DNA of 64,000 nucleotides from assembly GCA_038373865.1 (NCBI GenBank), contig JAXGGA010001187.1:1-64000 (forward strand), read 5' to 3'. This document shows positions 1 to 9,683 of this stretch, piece after piece. A program made the position numbers and the translations under genes. The DNA is from Uloborus plumipes (lineage: Eukaryota; Arthropoda; Arachnida; Araneae; Uloboridae). Position 1 is the first letter of the stretch. Each line of letters begins with the position of its first letter. A model generated the notes under the pieces. It did no database searches. It saw only the letters and a program-made list of their open reading frames with translations, and was not told where the DNA came from.

Positions 1-340
1 TAGCTTGCTATTTTTTTTTTTAGCTTGCATTATTTTTGGTAAAATCCTACTTTAGGGTCCGGGTTTGGCGATTTTTTTCAGACTGTAGCTTAATAATGTA
101 GTAGGGTTGCAATAATTTAGCTTAAAATCGCCAAATAAGCCAATCATACAATGATAATTCTGTGGGTTGCCAGACTTAATAATTTATCGCCGGACCTTAA
201 ACTAGGATTCATCCTTATTTTTTTTTATAGTTTATCCATAACATAGCCAATGTTTACAGAAGTAGCCATTATGTTTATAGATATGCACTTTAGTGTTGGG
301 AAATTTATGAATGAGTTTCACTAAACCACCCTACACCCAC

Positions 341-372
341 AGAAACCCGGGTAGGGCCGGGTACCCGGCTAG
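341..372 (+). mobile_element. Helitron-like 3' terminus (fragment)
   Basis: A perfect GC palindrome (GCCGGGTACCCGGC) ends in CTAG, followed by T. This resembles a Helitron 3' end, which has a hairpin near a terminal CTRR and inserts next to T. The palindrome overlaps the CTAG instead of lying about 10 nt upstream, and the matching 5' end would lie before the window, so this is a weak call. The first 340 bases are AT-rich and I see no gene in them. Confidence 0.3.
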
Positions 373-842
373 TAAAACCTAAAATATTACGAATCAATCA
401 GTACCTGGTACGACTTTCAGTTCGTTGGAGTTCAGAAGAAAAAAGCAGGACATAGAAAGATACTCTGTTTAAAATTTTCAAAAAGACCATTGAAAGGAAT
501 TTCATTATGCAATCCAGAGAAGCCTGGCGTTCAAAATGGTCATTATTACGATTACTGTGATCCCAATTTAGTTTTCGAAAGATTTCTGCAGGTTCCCGTT
601 ATCGAACCCGGACCACGAGAGGATGGGATCAATCGGAAAGAAAGACCTTTCTTTCAAAAAAAGAATTTTCGAAATCGGTCCAGGCGTCTTCGAGTAATCT
701 TGTAACATACCAAAAAAAAAAAAAAATTCTCCGACGAATTGTATAACCTCCTCCTTTGTTGAAGTCGGTCTAATGGAAATGTCCAAAAAAAAGAGATTCA
801 TTATAGATGCAATTAGTGAAACTCAGGTTTTTTTGAAAAATC

Positions 843-918
843 GGATATAGCGAACCCTTGGCTATAGCGATCTTCTAAGCTGATCCTTTGAAGGCTCGTT
901 ATAGCGGGGTTTGAATGT
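843..918 (+). mobile_element. pogo/Tigger-like terminal fragment
   Basis: Three variants of a TATAGCG word occur in 75 bases (TATAGCGAAC, CTATAGCGAT, GTTATAGCGGGG), and the last runs into TTTGAATGTA. Repeated words of this kind beside a terminus are typical of Tigger/pogo-type MITEs. No opposite end was found. The flanks 373-842 and 919-1041 show no supportable gene; the short frames there lack any recognisable domain. Confidence 0.3.
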
Positions 919-1041
919 ATCATCATTACATCAGTCTCGTCAAGAACTTTGTTTCCCATTTCAATTATATGCTTTTATACGGACGTTAGAGTTAGAGTTA
1001 ATAAAAACCGTGGTGCTAATTCACCAGAAAAAGGCAGAATC

Positions 1042-2458
1042 ATCACGGGACGCGGGAGCGTCCCGCCCCGCCAAGAAAACCAAATACAAGCCGCCAAGAA
1101 ATTTCCGTCGCCAATAAAACTGTAAAAGAGCGACTAAGAACTGTTTACGCGAGTAACCAAACCGGGGTTTTCACCCCTCTGTATCTCAGCCCCATAAAGA
1201 TCCTTAGAGTTTATTTTTGGTATACTCAATCTCCAGCGGCCCCTGACGGCACATACTAAAGCAAAACATCCAGGACCCTCAGGGGGAGGGGTGATATATG
1301 TTATAAAATCGCTATTTTTCGCACTTTTTAAAAATTGTTTGACAGGGGTCCAGACTAAACGGTAACTCGGATTGAGCTCTGCTTTTGCACCCACATTTAT
1401 TTTGTCCCAAAGCTCGGCATAGGGGGTTTTTCGACCCCCACCCCCTCCCCCCTCGTTTTTATTTTCCGTATCTTTTCTCCCCGGGGTCTTTTGTGTTGAT
1501 TTTTGGTATGAATATTCTCGATGAGACATTGAGGACATTTTCCCAAAATTTACCCCCCGGGGTCATCGCACCCCGGAGTTATTAATGCTTAAAATTGGTC
1601 CGATTTCTATCTACTAGCTCTGTTCAACATCTGAGCATTTATGTTTTCATTGTTGGGCCACGAGGAAAGAAAACTCAATGATTTATAATTTCATCTGTTG
1701 CCAGTTTCTATTTGTTAACAAATAAAATATTTGTAATTGATTTTATTGCATAAGGCTTTTAAAAGGGATCTTCAATTTAGTTCATTTTAATATGAGATCG
1801 GCAGTAAGGGTTGGGGTTTTTTTTTAAACTTTTAATTTAATCGTAGTATTGTTAGCAACTAGCTTTATTTTGTGTCGGTTCGGGTGGTACATTGTGATTG
1901 ATTTCAAATTTATCCTAGACTGAAGAAGATCCTTGAACTTTTGCACCAAATGCATGCCGCCAAGAAAACCACAGATGTCGGACCGCCAACAAAAATGTTG
2001 AAGGGAAAAAAAACATGCAAAGTAAATTTTGAAGAGAAAAAAAAAAACAGGCAAAGAAATAATATTAATGCAAAAACATGTGATATCTCTCCAAAAACAA
2101 CAGTGTTGTAAAAAAATCCCCCGCCGAGAAAACCTTAAATACTCAGCCTTAAAAAATTATGATATCGAGTTTTCCCGCCAAGTTCGTGCCAAACTACAAC
2201 TTACCTGTATGTATAGTTCTTTTAAATTGTTTTCAGTCCTTCCAGGCGGGAAGTTTTTACTCATTAAGCTACCACCTCACAAGACAAAGCTTCCCGCCTG
2301 GCAAAACTGAAAACAATTTAAAAGAACTATACATACAGGTTAGTTGTAGTTTGGCACAAACTTGGCGGAAAACTCGATATCATAATTTTTTAAGGCTGAG
2401 TATTTAAGGTTTTCTTGGCGGGGGATTTTTTTACAACACTGTTGTTTTTGGGGAGATA
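1042..2458 (+). mobile_element. Repeat family F, copy 1
   Basis: This stretch is repeated in inverted orientation at 4861-7104. It opens with GACGCGGGAGCGTC and carries scattered variants of the word CCGCCAAGAAAAC. It ends in a long hairpin. Its central part, around 1600-1840, shares the GTTGCCAGTTTCTATTTGTT region with repeat R at 20868-22225 and 36195-36745, and with the Helitron at 47506-48727. No transposase frame is visible, so it is probably a non-autonomous element, possibly Helitron-related. The short frames inside it are not convincing genes. Confidence 0.6.
2083..2458. repeat. Long hairpin ending F copy 1
   Basis: An inverted repeat with arms of about 180 bases. The left arm runs through CAACAGTGTTGTAAAAAAAT and the CCCGCC words; the right arm returns through GGCGGGGGATTTTTTTAC to ACACTGTTG. 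F copy 2 has the same hairpin at 4861-5214. Confidence 0.75.
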
Positions 2459-2570
2459 AAATAGTACGGAAAACAGTGATTAGGTCAAACTAGTACTTCG
2501 AGTGTTTTAAGAAAGAGTGCAGATACCCTCATGCTGGGCGTCATTTACGAGAAAGAGAAATAACAAACAA

Positions 2571-3479
2571 CTAGGTGACCCGTGCGGAATTCCGCAAAAA
2601 AAAAAAAAAAAAACTCTAAACTTAAAATTGAGTTATTCAGGTTCAAAGATTTCAGTCCTCGATTGGATGTGTTAGATTTGGTGTCTTAGTTTCGCTCACG
2701 CTGAACCTGTATTCGCTCTTTACGACGAATCTCTCTTCTTCGCTCTGTGACTGGTTCCAGTGTTGCAAAATGCCCTCTGACTGGTGGCCTTCCTGTTAGT
2801 CTGCCTGTTGGTACCCTGTTCCTTGGCATTGTAAAATCTTGTACGTTTGCACAACATCGCCATCTACTGCCGTCGTTCTGACAACTTTTCAAAGAGATCA
2901 AAGACACGTTCACTTTTACAACTACTACAAAAGTGATACCCTATATTAAAATCAAATACCCAAGGCTACTACCAAACTAAATACTAACGTTATCGCAAAA
3001 CTACCATAGTATTTTGAAATAATAAAATTTACAATTAATGCTTACCGAGCTAAGCCTTGGCTTGAAATGTCGCATTTAAAATTGATTTGAACAACAATGG
3101 TAACGATTTTAACAGTTGAGCAAAAAATTTAACTTTTTCAAACTTCAATCGCTTATAAGTCGCTTAAACGTGGATTTTCGAGATTCTCGTTACGCGGCGC
3201 TAGCGGAGAAACGTTCTAAATAACGCATTTTTTTAAATCTTTTGAATGAAATCAAAATGGAGACGATACGACAATTATTTCGGCTAGATAGTCAATTTTG
3301 TGCCCAAAAATTGAATTTCGAATAAAAAACGAACCGACACTTTTTAGAGGGTGGGTCTAATTTTCGTCAATAGCCTGCGGGATAAGCTTCAAAATCATAA
3401 ATTTTCATGCAATTCGATAAAGAAATGAGCGAGTTTCGACCGGGTATAGGATTCGGCTTAGAGAAATAATATATGGAGA
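2571..3479 (-). mobile_element. Non-autonomous Helitron (about 0.9 kb)
   Basis: Read on the minus strand, the 3' end has a GCGGAATTCCGC hairpin (2584-2595), then ACGGGTCAC, then CTAG ending at 2571, with T as the next host base. That is the Helitron 3' architecture. The proposed 5' end at 3479 begins TCTCCATATATTATTTCTC and is preceded by A. It resembles the 5' ends of the Helitrons at 45488 and 47506. No Rep/helicase frame is present. The 3' end is well supported; the 5' end is inferred. Confidence 0.55.
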
Positions 3480-3812
3480 TAAGTTCTGTCAAGAACTAAT
3501 CGAGCCTACTTTCCCGTACATCGACATCGGTATTTTAGCATCTGATCAATATTCTCTTGATTATCTGAGACTTAAAATTATGTCAAACATACCTTTTTAT
3601 CACTTAAAGCTGATTTCTAAAAGCACAATGTACCTCTCTTATCAGATGAAATAGACACGTAAAAAGTAAATAAACGAATAAATATAGTTCTGTCGCACCT
3701 TTAAAGAATGTAACTGTTATAGTACTTCCGTAGAAAAATTCCTCAATCGTTTTCAAAAAAAAGTAAATAAAAGTACAAAGAACACCAAAACACATTATAT
3801 CAAAGAAAGAAA
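3480..3812 (+). mobile_element. Repeat family X, truncated first copy
   Basis: It begins AAGTTCTGTCAAGAACT, a 6-bp-stem hairpin, followed by GAGCCTACTTTCCCGTAC. It matches the starts of X at 3813, 25693 and, inverted, near 60098. It breaks off in an A-rich stretch just before the next copy starts. Confidence 0.6.
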
Positions 3813-4226
3813 AAACAAGAAGTTCTGTCAAGAACTAAACGAGCCTACTTTCCGCACATTGACACCGGCATTCTAGCATCTGATCAATATTATCTTGATT
3901 ATCTGAGACTGAAAATTATGTCAAACATACCTTTTTAGCACTTAAAGCTGATTTCTAAATGCAAAATACCAATCTCATCAGATGAAATAGACACGTAAAA
4001 AGTAAACAAACGACTAAATAAAGTTTTTTCGCACCTTTTAGAGAATGTAACTGTTATAGTTCTTCCATAGAAAAATTCCTCAATCGTTTTCAATAAATAA
4101 GGTAAATCGGGGGAAGATGCCACAGTTAAGGAATTTTCGATGATTACAGTTTAAATTGCAATAACAAGTTCATGCAAACAAATACACTTTATTTTTCAAC
4201 AATTTAGTTAATCAAAATAATTTTGG

Positions 4227-4345
4227 AAAAAAATAGAACCGACTTCAGTTGGAAATTGCTCTAAAAAGTAAAAAATAATTTTTTTCTTTGAACACCATCG
4301 AAACTACTTTTAAACATAAGTTTTGAAGTCGGCGCAAAAACAATG
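4227..4345 (+). repeat. Short TIR repeat W-b
   Basis: It starts GAACCGACTTCAGTTGG and ends TTTTGAAGTCGGCGC, so its ends are inverted. The same unit occurs at 25077-25190 (+) and 25360-25472 (-). It is non-coding. Confidence 0.6.
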
Positions 4346-4369
4346 TATAGAATCATATGCAACTATAAT

Positions 4370-4520
4370 TGAATGGTATTATGCAAAAAGGAGTTAACCC
4401 ACAAAACATAAAAAAATGAGTTATCCAACTCTGATGGCAAAATATGTTGCTTTCTACAAGAAGCAAAAATGATTTAAGCCCTATCAGCGTTTCAAGGACT
4501 AATATAGATAACATTTTAAC
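4370..4520 (-). repeat. Partial copy of palindromic MITE V
   Basis: GGTATTATGCAAAAAGGAGT and the following ~140 bases match, in inverse orientation, the complete copy at 12236-12492. The other end is missing. Confidence 0.55.
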
Positions 4521-4740
4521 CCACAATCCTTGAATCTTCAATATACCATTAAGTAAAAAACATTCAACCACTGAGTGAAGCTGCAAAACACTCATCCAAC
4601 AGTTTAATGTTTGTAAGCTATTTTGCAACAAACACTCAACCAACTGTATCAAGAGAACTGTAGAAAGAAAATGAGCTTCCAGTAAGTTTTTCTACCCACA
4701 AAAAACATTCCTATGCCAATTTCAATTTTCGTTTCCAGAA

Positions 4741-4860
4741 ACCTAAAAAGGACACCTGTTTGAAGTGTGATAAGTTCCACGCACAAATTAAAGGCCTTAC
4801 AGGCGAGGTGGCGGATTCTCTAAGAGAAGAGCATTCCAACCATACTCAAAAAGCAGACTT
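4741..4860 (+). pseudogene. Relic exon of a transposon-like protein
   Basis: A pyrimidine-rich TTTTCGTTTCCAG acceptor-like site precedes an open frame reading PKKDTCLKCDKFHAQIKG and then a charged helix-like stretch containing REEHSNHTQKAD. The CxxC plus charged helix recalls a segment found in transposon-encoded proteins of arthropods; that is from memory and no family can be named. The frame is cut by F copy 2 at 4861, after which it reads into repeat sequence. It may be a leftover of element Y's own gene. Confidence 0.35.
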
Positions 4861-5469
4861 TTGTAAAAAAATCCCCCGCCAAGAAAACCTTAAATACTCA
4901 GCCTTAAAAAGTTATGATATCGAGTTTTCCCGCCAAGTTTGTACCAAACTACAACTAACCTGTATGTATTGTTCTTTTAAACTGTTTTCAGTCCTGCCAG
5001 GCGGGAAGCTTTGTCTTGTGAGGTGGTTGCTTAATGAGTAAAAACTTCCCGCCTGGCAGGACTGAAGATAATTTAAGAGAACAATACATACAGGTTAGTT
5101 GTAGTTTGGCACAAACTTGGCGGGAAAACTCGATATCATAACTTTTTAAGGCTGAGTATTTAAGGTTTTCTTAGCGGGGGATTTTTTTACAACACTGTTG
5201 TTTTTTGGGGAGATATCACATGTTTTTGCATTAATATTATTTCTTTGCCTGTTTTTTTTTTTCTCTTCAAAATTTACTTTGCATATTTTTTTTCCTTCAA
5301 CATTTTTCTTGGCCGTCCGACATATGTGGTTTTCTTGGCGGCATGCCCCCCCCCCCCATTTGGTGCAAAAGTTCAAGGATCTTCTTCAGTCTAGGATAAA
5401 TTTGAAATCAATCACAATGTACCACCCTAACCGACGCAAAACAAAGCTAGTTGCTAACAATACTACGAT

Positions 5470-6294
5470 TATTTTTTTTTATTTATTTTTTTTTATACAG
5501 AAGCCATCAGCTTCGACATGCATGAGGACTTCACTTCACACTCTCCAGGGTCCCCCGTACCTACCACAGCTTCGTGGTTTAACCGGGATAGGGCCCTGAA
5601 GAGCGCTCTGTTCTTAATTTTGAACCAGAACCTAGGGTCGAGCAAACCCTAGGGCCCAGCACCCCCAGAGGTATCGTTTCACTTGGAGGACTTTGTGACC
5701 ACGACATTTTTAACGCCTCCCAGCCACCATTAATCAAGGCGGTGGATCTTTGATCGGCTGGGTTTCGAACCCGGGTCCCTCCGGACACGAGTCCGATGCC
5801 TTACCGATCGGGCCACCACGGCCCCTCATGCATGAGGACTGCGTACTATGCGCCTTGCCTCCTGACAAACACAGGACAGATTTACGGCACAGAGAGGATG
5901 AAATAACATCCATGGGCAAGGCGGGATTCGAACCCGCGACCACTTGCTTGCGAGGAGAGTACTCTACCTCTAGGCCGACGTAGAGCCGCTATATAGACAG
6001 GCCGACGCATCAAGATTAAGTTTCACCACTTTGGATCCAATTCCTTAACTTTTACTTTCAAATTTTCATTGTTGCGGAGTAGGGTTACCAGAAAAAAATT
6101 TTGGCACATTGCTAAGCTTTGCCAAATCCACGTGCCGCTAATATTTGCTCACAGTGAAAAATTACCAAAACGCGATTACTGGCCAGAAAAGACAACCACT
6201 CAAACACAATAACACGCGCTGGATCCAAAGTGATGAAACTTAATCTTGATGCGCCGGCTCGTATATATAGGGGCCTTAGGCCGACGTGGTCCCC
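5470..6294 (-). mobile_element. tRNA-derived SINE (SINE2), interrupted
   Basis: On the minus strand a tRNA-like head spans about 5925-5990: an A-box-like GGCCTAGAGGTAGAGT and a perfect B-box GGTTCGAATCC. The body follows and an A-rich tail ends at 5470. The 13-bp duplication CAATACTACGATT flanks the insertion. SINE1 has inserted in its body. Its 5' part contains an inverted repeat (about 5995-6050 with 6225-6275, through CATCAAGATTAAGTTTCA), which suggests another small nested MITE there. Confidence 0.7.
5533..5826 (-). mobile_element. tRNA-derived SINE (SINE1), nested in SINE2
   Basis: On the minus strand it has an A-box-like CGATCGGTAAGGC, a B-box GGTTCGAAACC and a conserved body through GTGGTCACAAAGTCCTCC to GTACGGGGGACCC. 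A 14-bp duplication, AGTCCTCATGCATG, flanks it inside SINE2. A second copy of the same SINE lies at 50165-53525. Confidence 0.8.
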
Positions 6295-9200
6295 CAATAC
6301 TACGATTAAATTAAAAGTTTTAAAAGAAAATCCCAACCCTTATTGCCGATCTCATATTAAAATGAACTAACTTGAAGATCCCTTTTAAAAGCCTTATGCA
6401 ATAAAATCAATTACAAATATTTTATTTGTTAACAAATAGAAACTGGCAACAGATGAAATTATAAATCATTGAGTTTTCTTTCCTCGTGGCCCAACAATGA
6501 AAACATAAATGCTCAGATGTTGAACAGAGCTGGTAGATAGAAATCGGACCAATTTTAAGCATTAATAACTCCGGGTGCGATGACCCCGGGGGGGGTGGGG
6601 GAGTTTGGGAAAACGTCCTCAATGTCTCATCGAGAATATTCATACTAAAAATCAACACTAAAGACCCCCGGGGAGAAAAGATACGGAAAATAAAAACGAG
6701 GGGGGAGGGGGTGGGGGGTCGAAAAACCACTATGCCGAGCTTTGGGACAAAATAAATGTGGGTGCAAAAGCAGAGCTCAATCCGAGTTACCGTTTAGTCT
6801 GGACCCCTGTCAAACAATTTTTAAAAAGTGCGAAAAATAGCGATTTTATAACCTTTATCACCCCTCCCCCTGAGGGTCCTGGATGTTTTGCTTTAGTATG
6901 TGCCGTCAGGGGCCGCTGGAGATTGAGTATACAAAAAAAAAAAACTCTAGGGATCTTTATGGGGCTGAGATACAGAGGGGGGAAAACCCCGGTTTGGTTA
7001 CTCGCGTAAACAGTCCTTAGTCGCTCTTTTACATTTTTCTTGGCGACGGAAATTTCTTGGCGGCTTGTATTTAGTTTTCTTGGACGCTCCCGCGTCCCGT
7101 GATCCACCCGTCATCACTCGAATGTAGAGTAATTTTTTTCACGTGAGGATGACTAGCTGACATGTTGTCTCGTTTTCTTCTGTATTTTCGAAGGTTTCTT
7201 GGAATTTGTTTTTTATGCGTCACTTCAAAGTTCTACATGGAGTTCTATAAATCTTTGCTGCAGCTCACATAGTGTTTCGTGCATTTCTTACATCTTCTGC
7301 AGTTCGCAGCAAATTTGATTCGGACCAAGAAAAGTGTAAAGCTTTTCTTTTGTTGTTTTCAGACATTGTCTAAATGGTAATTAAATGAGAGTTCTATTTT
7401 TTAAAAGTCATAATGCCTAAAACGAAAGCATAAGAAAATATGTAAGTGATTTATTTTCTATTTTACACGATACTATTTAGTGCTATAAACAAAAAATAAA
7501 TAAAATTTAGTTTATTTCACCTATTTCTGAACCATGTGGCGTCTTCCCCCAAGTATATGGGGAAGATGCCACACACGCTTATTTCCTTATTGCTACAGTG
7601 ATGTGGAGCTCTTCTACATAGATGATGTGTGTAACGTAATGCAAAACTCACTTATATTGCTAAGATCTTATTCAAAATAGCAAATACGTTTATGAGCTCT
7701 TAGTATGAGGAACAGAATATTACAAAAGTTGTATTCACCACGTTAATTCTCACGAGATAAAAAAATAACGCGATTAAAGTCGATGAATTGAAACAAATGG
7801 CCAAGCCACATCTTATGTGGAACCTGACACTGGAAGCAAGTGGCTCAGTATTGCAATTTAACGATGCATAAACGAGTTATGATCAAACTTGCGTCTTCCC
7901 CCGACTGGCATCTTCCCCGACTTACCTTACATAAATAAATAAAAGTACAAAGAACATATACAGAAAGGAAAAAAAACTCGTTCGTTAATAAAATGTCTCG
8001 AATTTCATTTTTAATCCATTGCCAGTTGTTAAATATAAAGAATAAAATGCTCTCGCGAAGGAAAAATTTTTGTTACAAAAAAAATCGTCTGCTAAAAAAA
8101 ATAATAATAATAAAAACAAAACAGATAAATAAATAAACAAAAAATCGTCTGCACAGTCAGTCATTTTTTTTTCTGAGCCTGCATTTCCGCCATGCTTACG
8201 GAGTCGGAGTCAGTCCTTACAGAAGATTATCCAGAAAAGTACTTTATATGCATTATTTATCAAAACCATTTCCTTGCAAAATTAGTTTGAAGGAAATCCG
8301 CCTTTAAGCTCAGGATCTACATTTAACTTAAATTTCCCCGTAGGCGCTAATGTTAAGGTTTTTTTCTGAACGGTTCAACGTTGAACGAAAAATGGTTCGA
8401 ATCAAAAAGCGAACTATGGGAATGAGAATCTCCGAGATCTTTCGAACAAAAAAAAAATTATTCAATTCGGACGGTTCACTTAAAAGTTATTAGGTGCGGA
8501 AAGGTCGCTTGAACGGTTCAATGTTGAACGAAAAAATGTTCAAAATTTAAATATGGTAATGAAGTATCCATACCGAGATCCTTCGAACGAAAAAAGTTCG
8601 TTTAAATCTGACCGTTCACTCAAAAGTTATTAGGGGTGACAGTTTGTTCGAACGGTTCAATGTTGAACAAAAAATTGTTCAAGTCGGAAATGTAAATACG
8701 GGAATGTATTCTTGATAAGATCTTTTCAACAAAAAAAGTTTGTTCAAATCGGACTGTTCACTCAAAAGTTAGTATCGCGGGACAGGTTATTTGAACGGTT
8801 CAAAGTTGAACCAAAAATTGTTCAAATCGAAAAGTCAAATATGGGAATTAGCAGTACTCGCCGAGATCTTTCCAACAGAAAAAAGTTTTTTCAAATTGGA
8901 ATGTTTATTCAAAATTTATTAGGGGGGACAAACAGACCGACCGACAGACCGACAGACAGATAGACAGACCGACACACAAATTCCCCAACTCAAAACCCTA
9001 CTTTCCAATTTTTAATTTTTCGATATTTATTCTTCTTTTTTATTTCTTTTTGACTTTTTTTTTTTTTTTGACTTGGCGATATTTTTCAGATACATAAAGC
9101 CACTTTTAATGCTTTTTTCGACTATCTTTCATTTTTAACGGGAAAGTACGCTAAAAAAGGAACTAAAAATTATTAACACATTGGCAGACACTTCTTGCCT

Positions 9201-9311
9201 GCGTCTTTACGTCTTTTACGCTTCAAAAGATAGGGTAACTCTGAAACATTTCAGCACCTGGCAAATATCGACTTTAAAGAAAATCCGATGTCGCTTATGG
9301 AAACTTCTATA

Positions 9312-9559
9312 CTGCCGTGCTAAGTGCAAAAGTGGTATCTGCAGTCCAGCCTAAACTGAGATATTACTCTTTAAAGTTTTGTGCCATCATGTATTTAATT
9401 CAGATGAAACTGTTTCAGAATTTTTTAAAAAATATTTCACGTTCTCAAATGACCCTATTATTTTGTATTTAGGTAAAATACGTCACAAAGAGCCACCTGG
9501 TGGCGATAACTAAATTTTGTTAAAAATTGCAGATACGATTTTTGCGCGTAGCACGGCAG
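9312..9559. mobile_element. MITE family K, copy 1 (TA target)
   Basis: The ends are CTGCCGTGCTAAGTGCAAAA and, inverted, CTGCCGTGCTACGCGCAAAA, flanked by TA. It is 248 bp and non-coding. A second copy, nested in repeat R, lies at 21507-21756. Confidence 0.75.
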
Positions 9560-9683
9560 TATACTGGAGTGACCTAAGGGTATTATTATTCGTCACTGTT
9601 AATCAAAACTCTTGAAAAAAAAAGAAAATAAAAAGAAAATAAATATTGAAAGTCAGTCAAGTAAGTTTTTCAAGTTAAGCCTG

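Larger units (their letters stand above)
4861..7104 (-). mobile_element. Repeat family F, copy 2 (inverted)
   Basis: This is the reverse complement of 1042-2458, sharing the terminal hairpin (4861-5214), the CGCCAAGAAAA words and the GACGCGGGAGCGTC end at 7104. It is interrupted by a SINE at 5470-6294. The 13-mer CAATACTACGATT lies on both sides of that insertion, whereas copy 1 has it once. Because element Y encloses only this copy, the two F copies inserted separately and are not the arms of a single foldback. Confidence 0.65.
4100..7927. mobile_element. Element Y, TA-flanked TIR element
   Basis: The ends are AGGTAAATCGGGGGAAGATG on the left and, inverted, AGGTAAGTCGGGGAAGATGC on the right, each flanked by TA. 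The insertion splits repeat X. The word GGGGAAGATGCCAC, adjacent to the left end, recurs near the right end in both orientations (7536-7550, 7559-7572, 7891-7903, 7906-7918). TA flanks suggest the Tc1/mariner/pogo group, but no transposase is visible. It has itself been invaded by F copy 2 and SINEs. Confidence 0.65.
3813..9158 (+). mobile_element. Repeat family X, copy split by element Y
   Basis: The 5' part is 3813-4099 and the 3' part 7930-9158; together they follow the uninterrupted copy at 25693-27242. The 5' region contains GAGCCTACTTTCCCGT and the 3' end contains ACGGGAAAGTAcGCT, giving inverted ends of about 15 bases. The 3' half carries a tandem array with a period of about 141 bases (8369-8930), then a GACAGACCGACC microsatellite. 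No transposase is recognised. Confidence 0.65.

Noticed and set aside
2686..2913. A 75-residue Arg-rich frame
   Set aside because: It lies inside the Helitron at 2571-3479 and has no recognisable domain.
5925..5995. A functional tRNA gene
   Set aside because: The A and B boxes are good, but the sequence continues into a SINE body with an A-rich tail and insertion duplications.
1042..7104. A single 6-kb foldback element
   Set aside because: Repeat X is split by element Y at 4100/7927, and Y contains only the right copy of F, so the copies are independent insertions.
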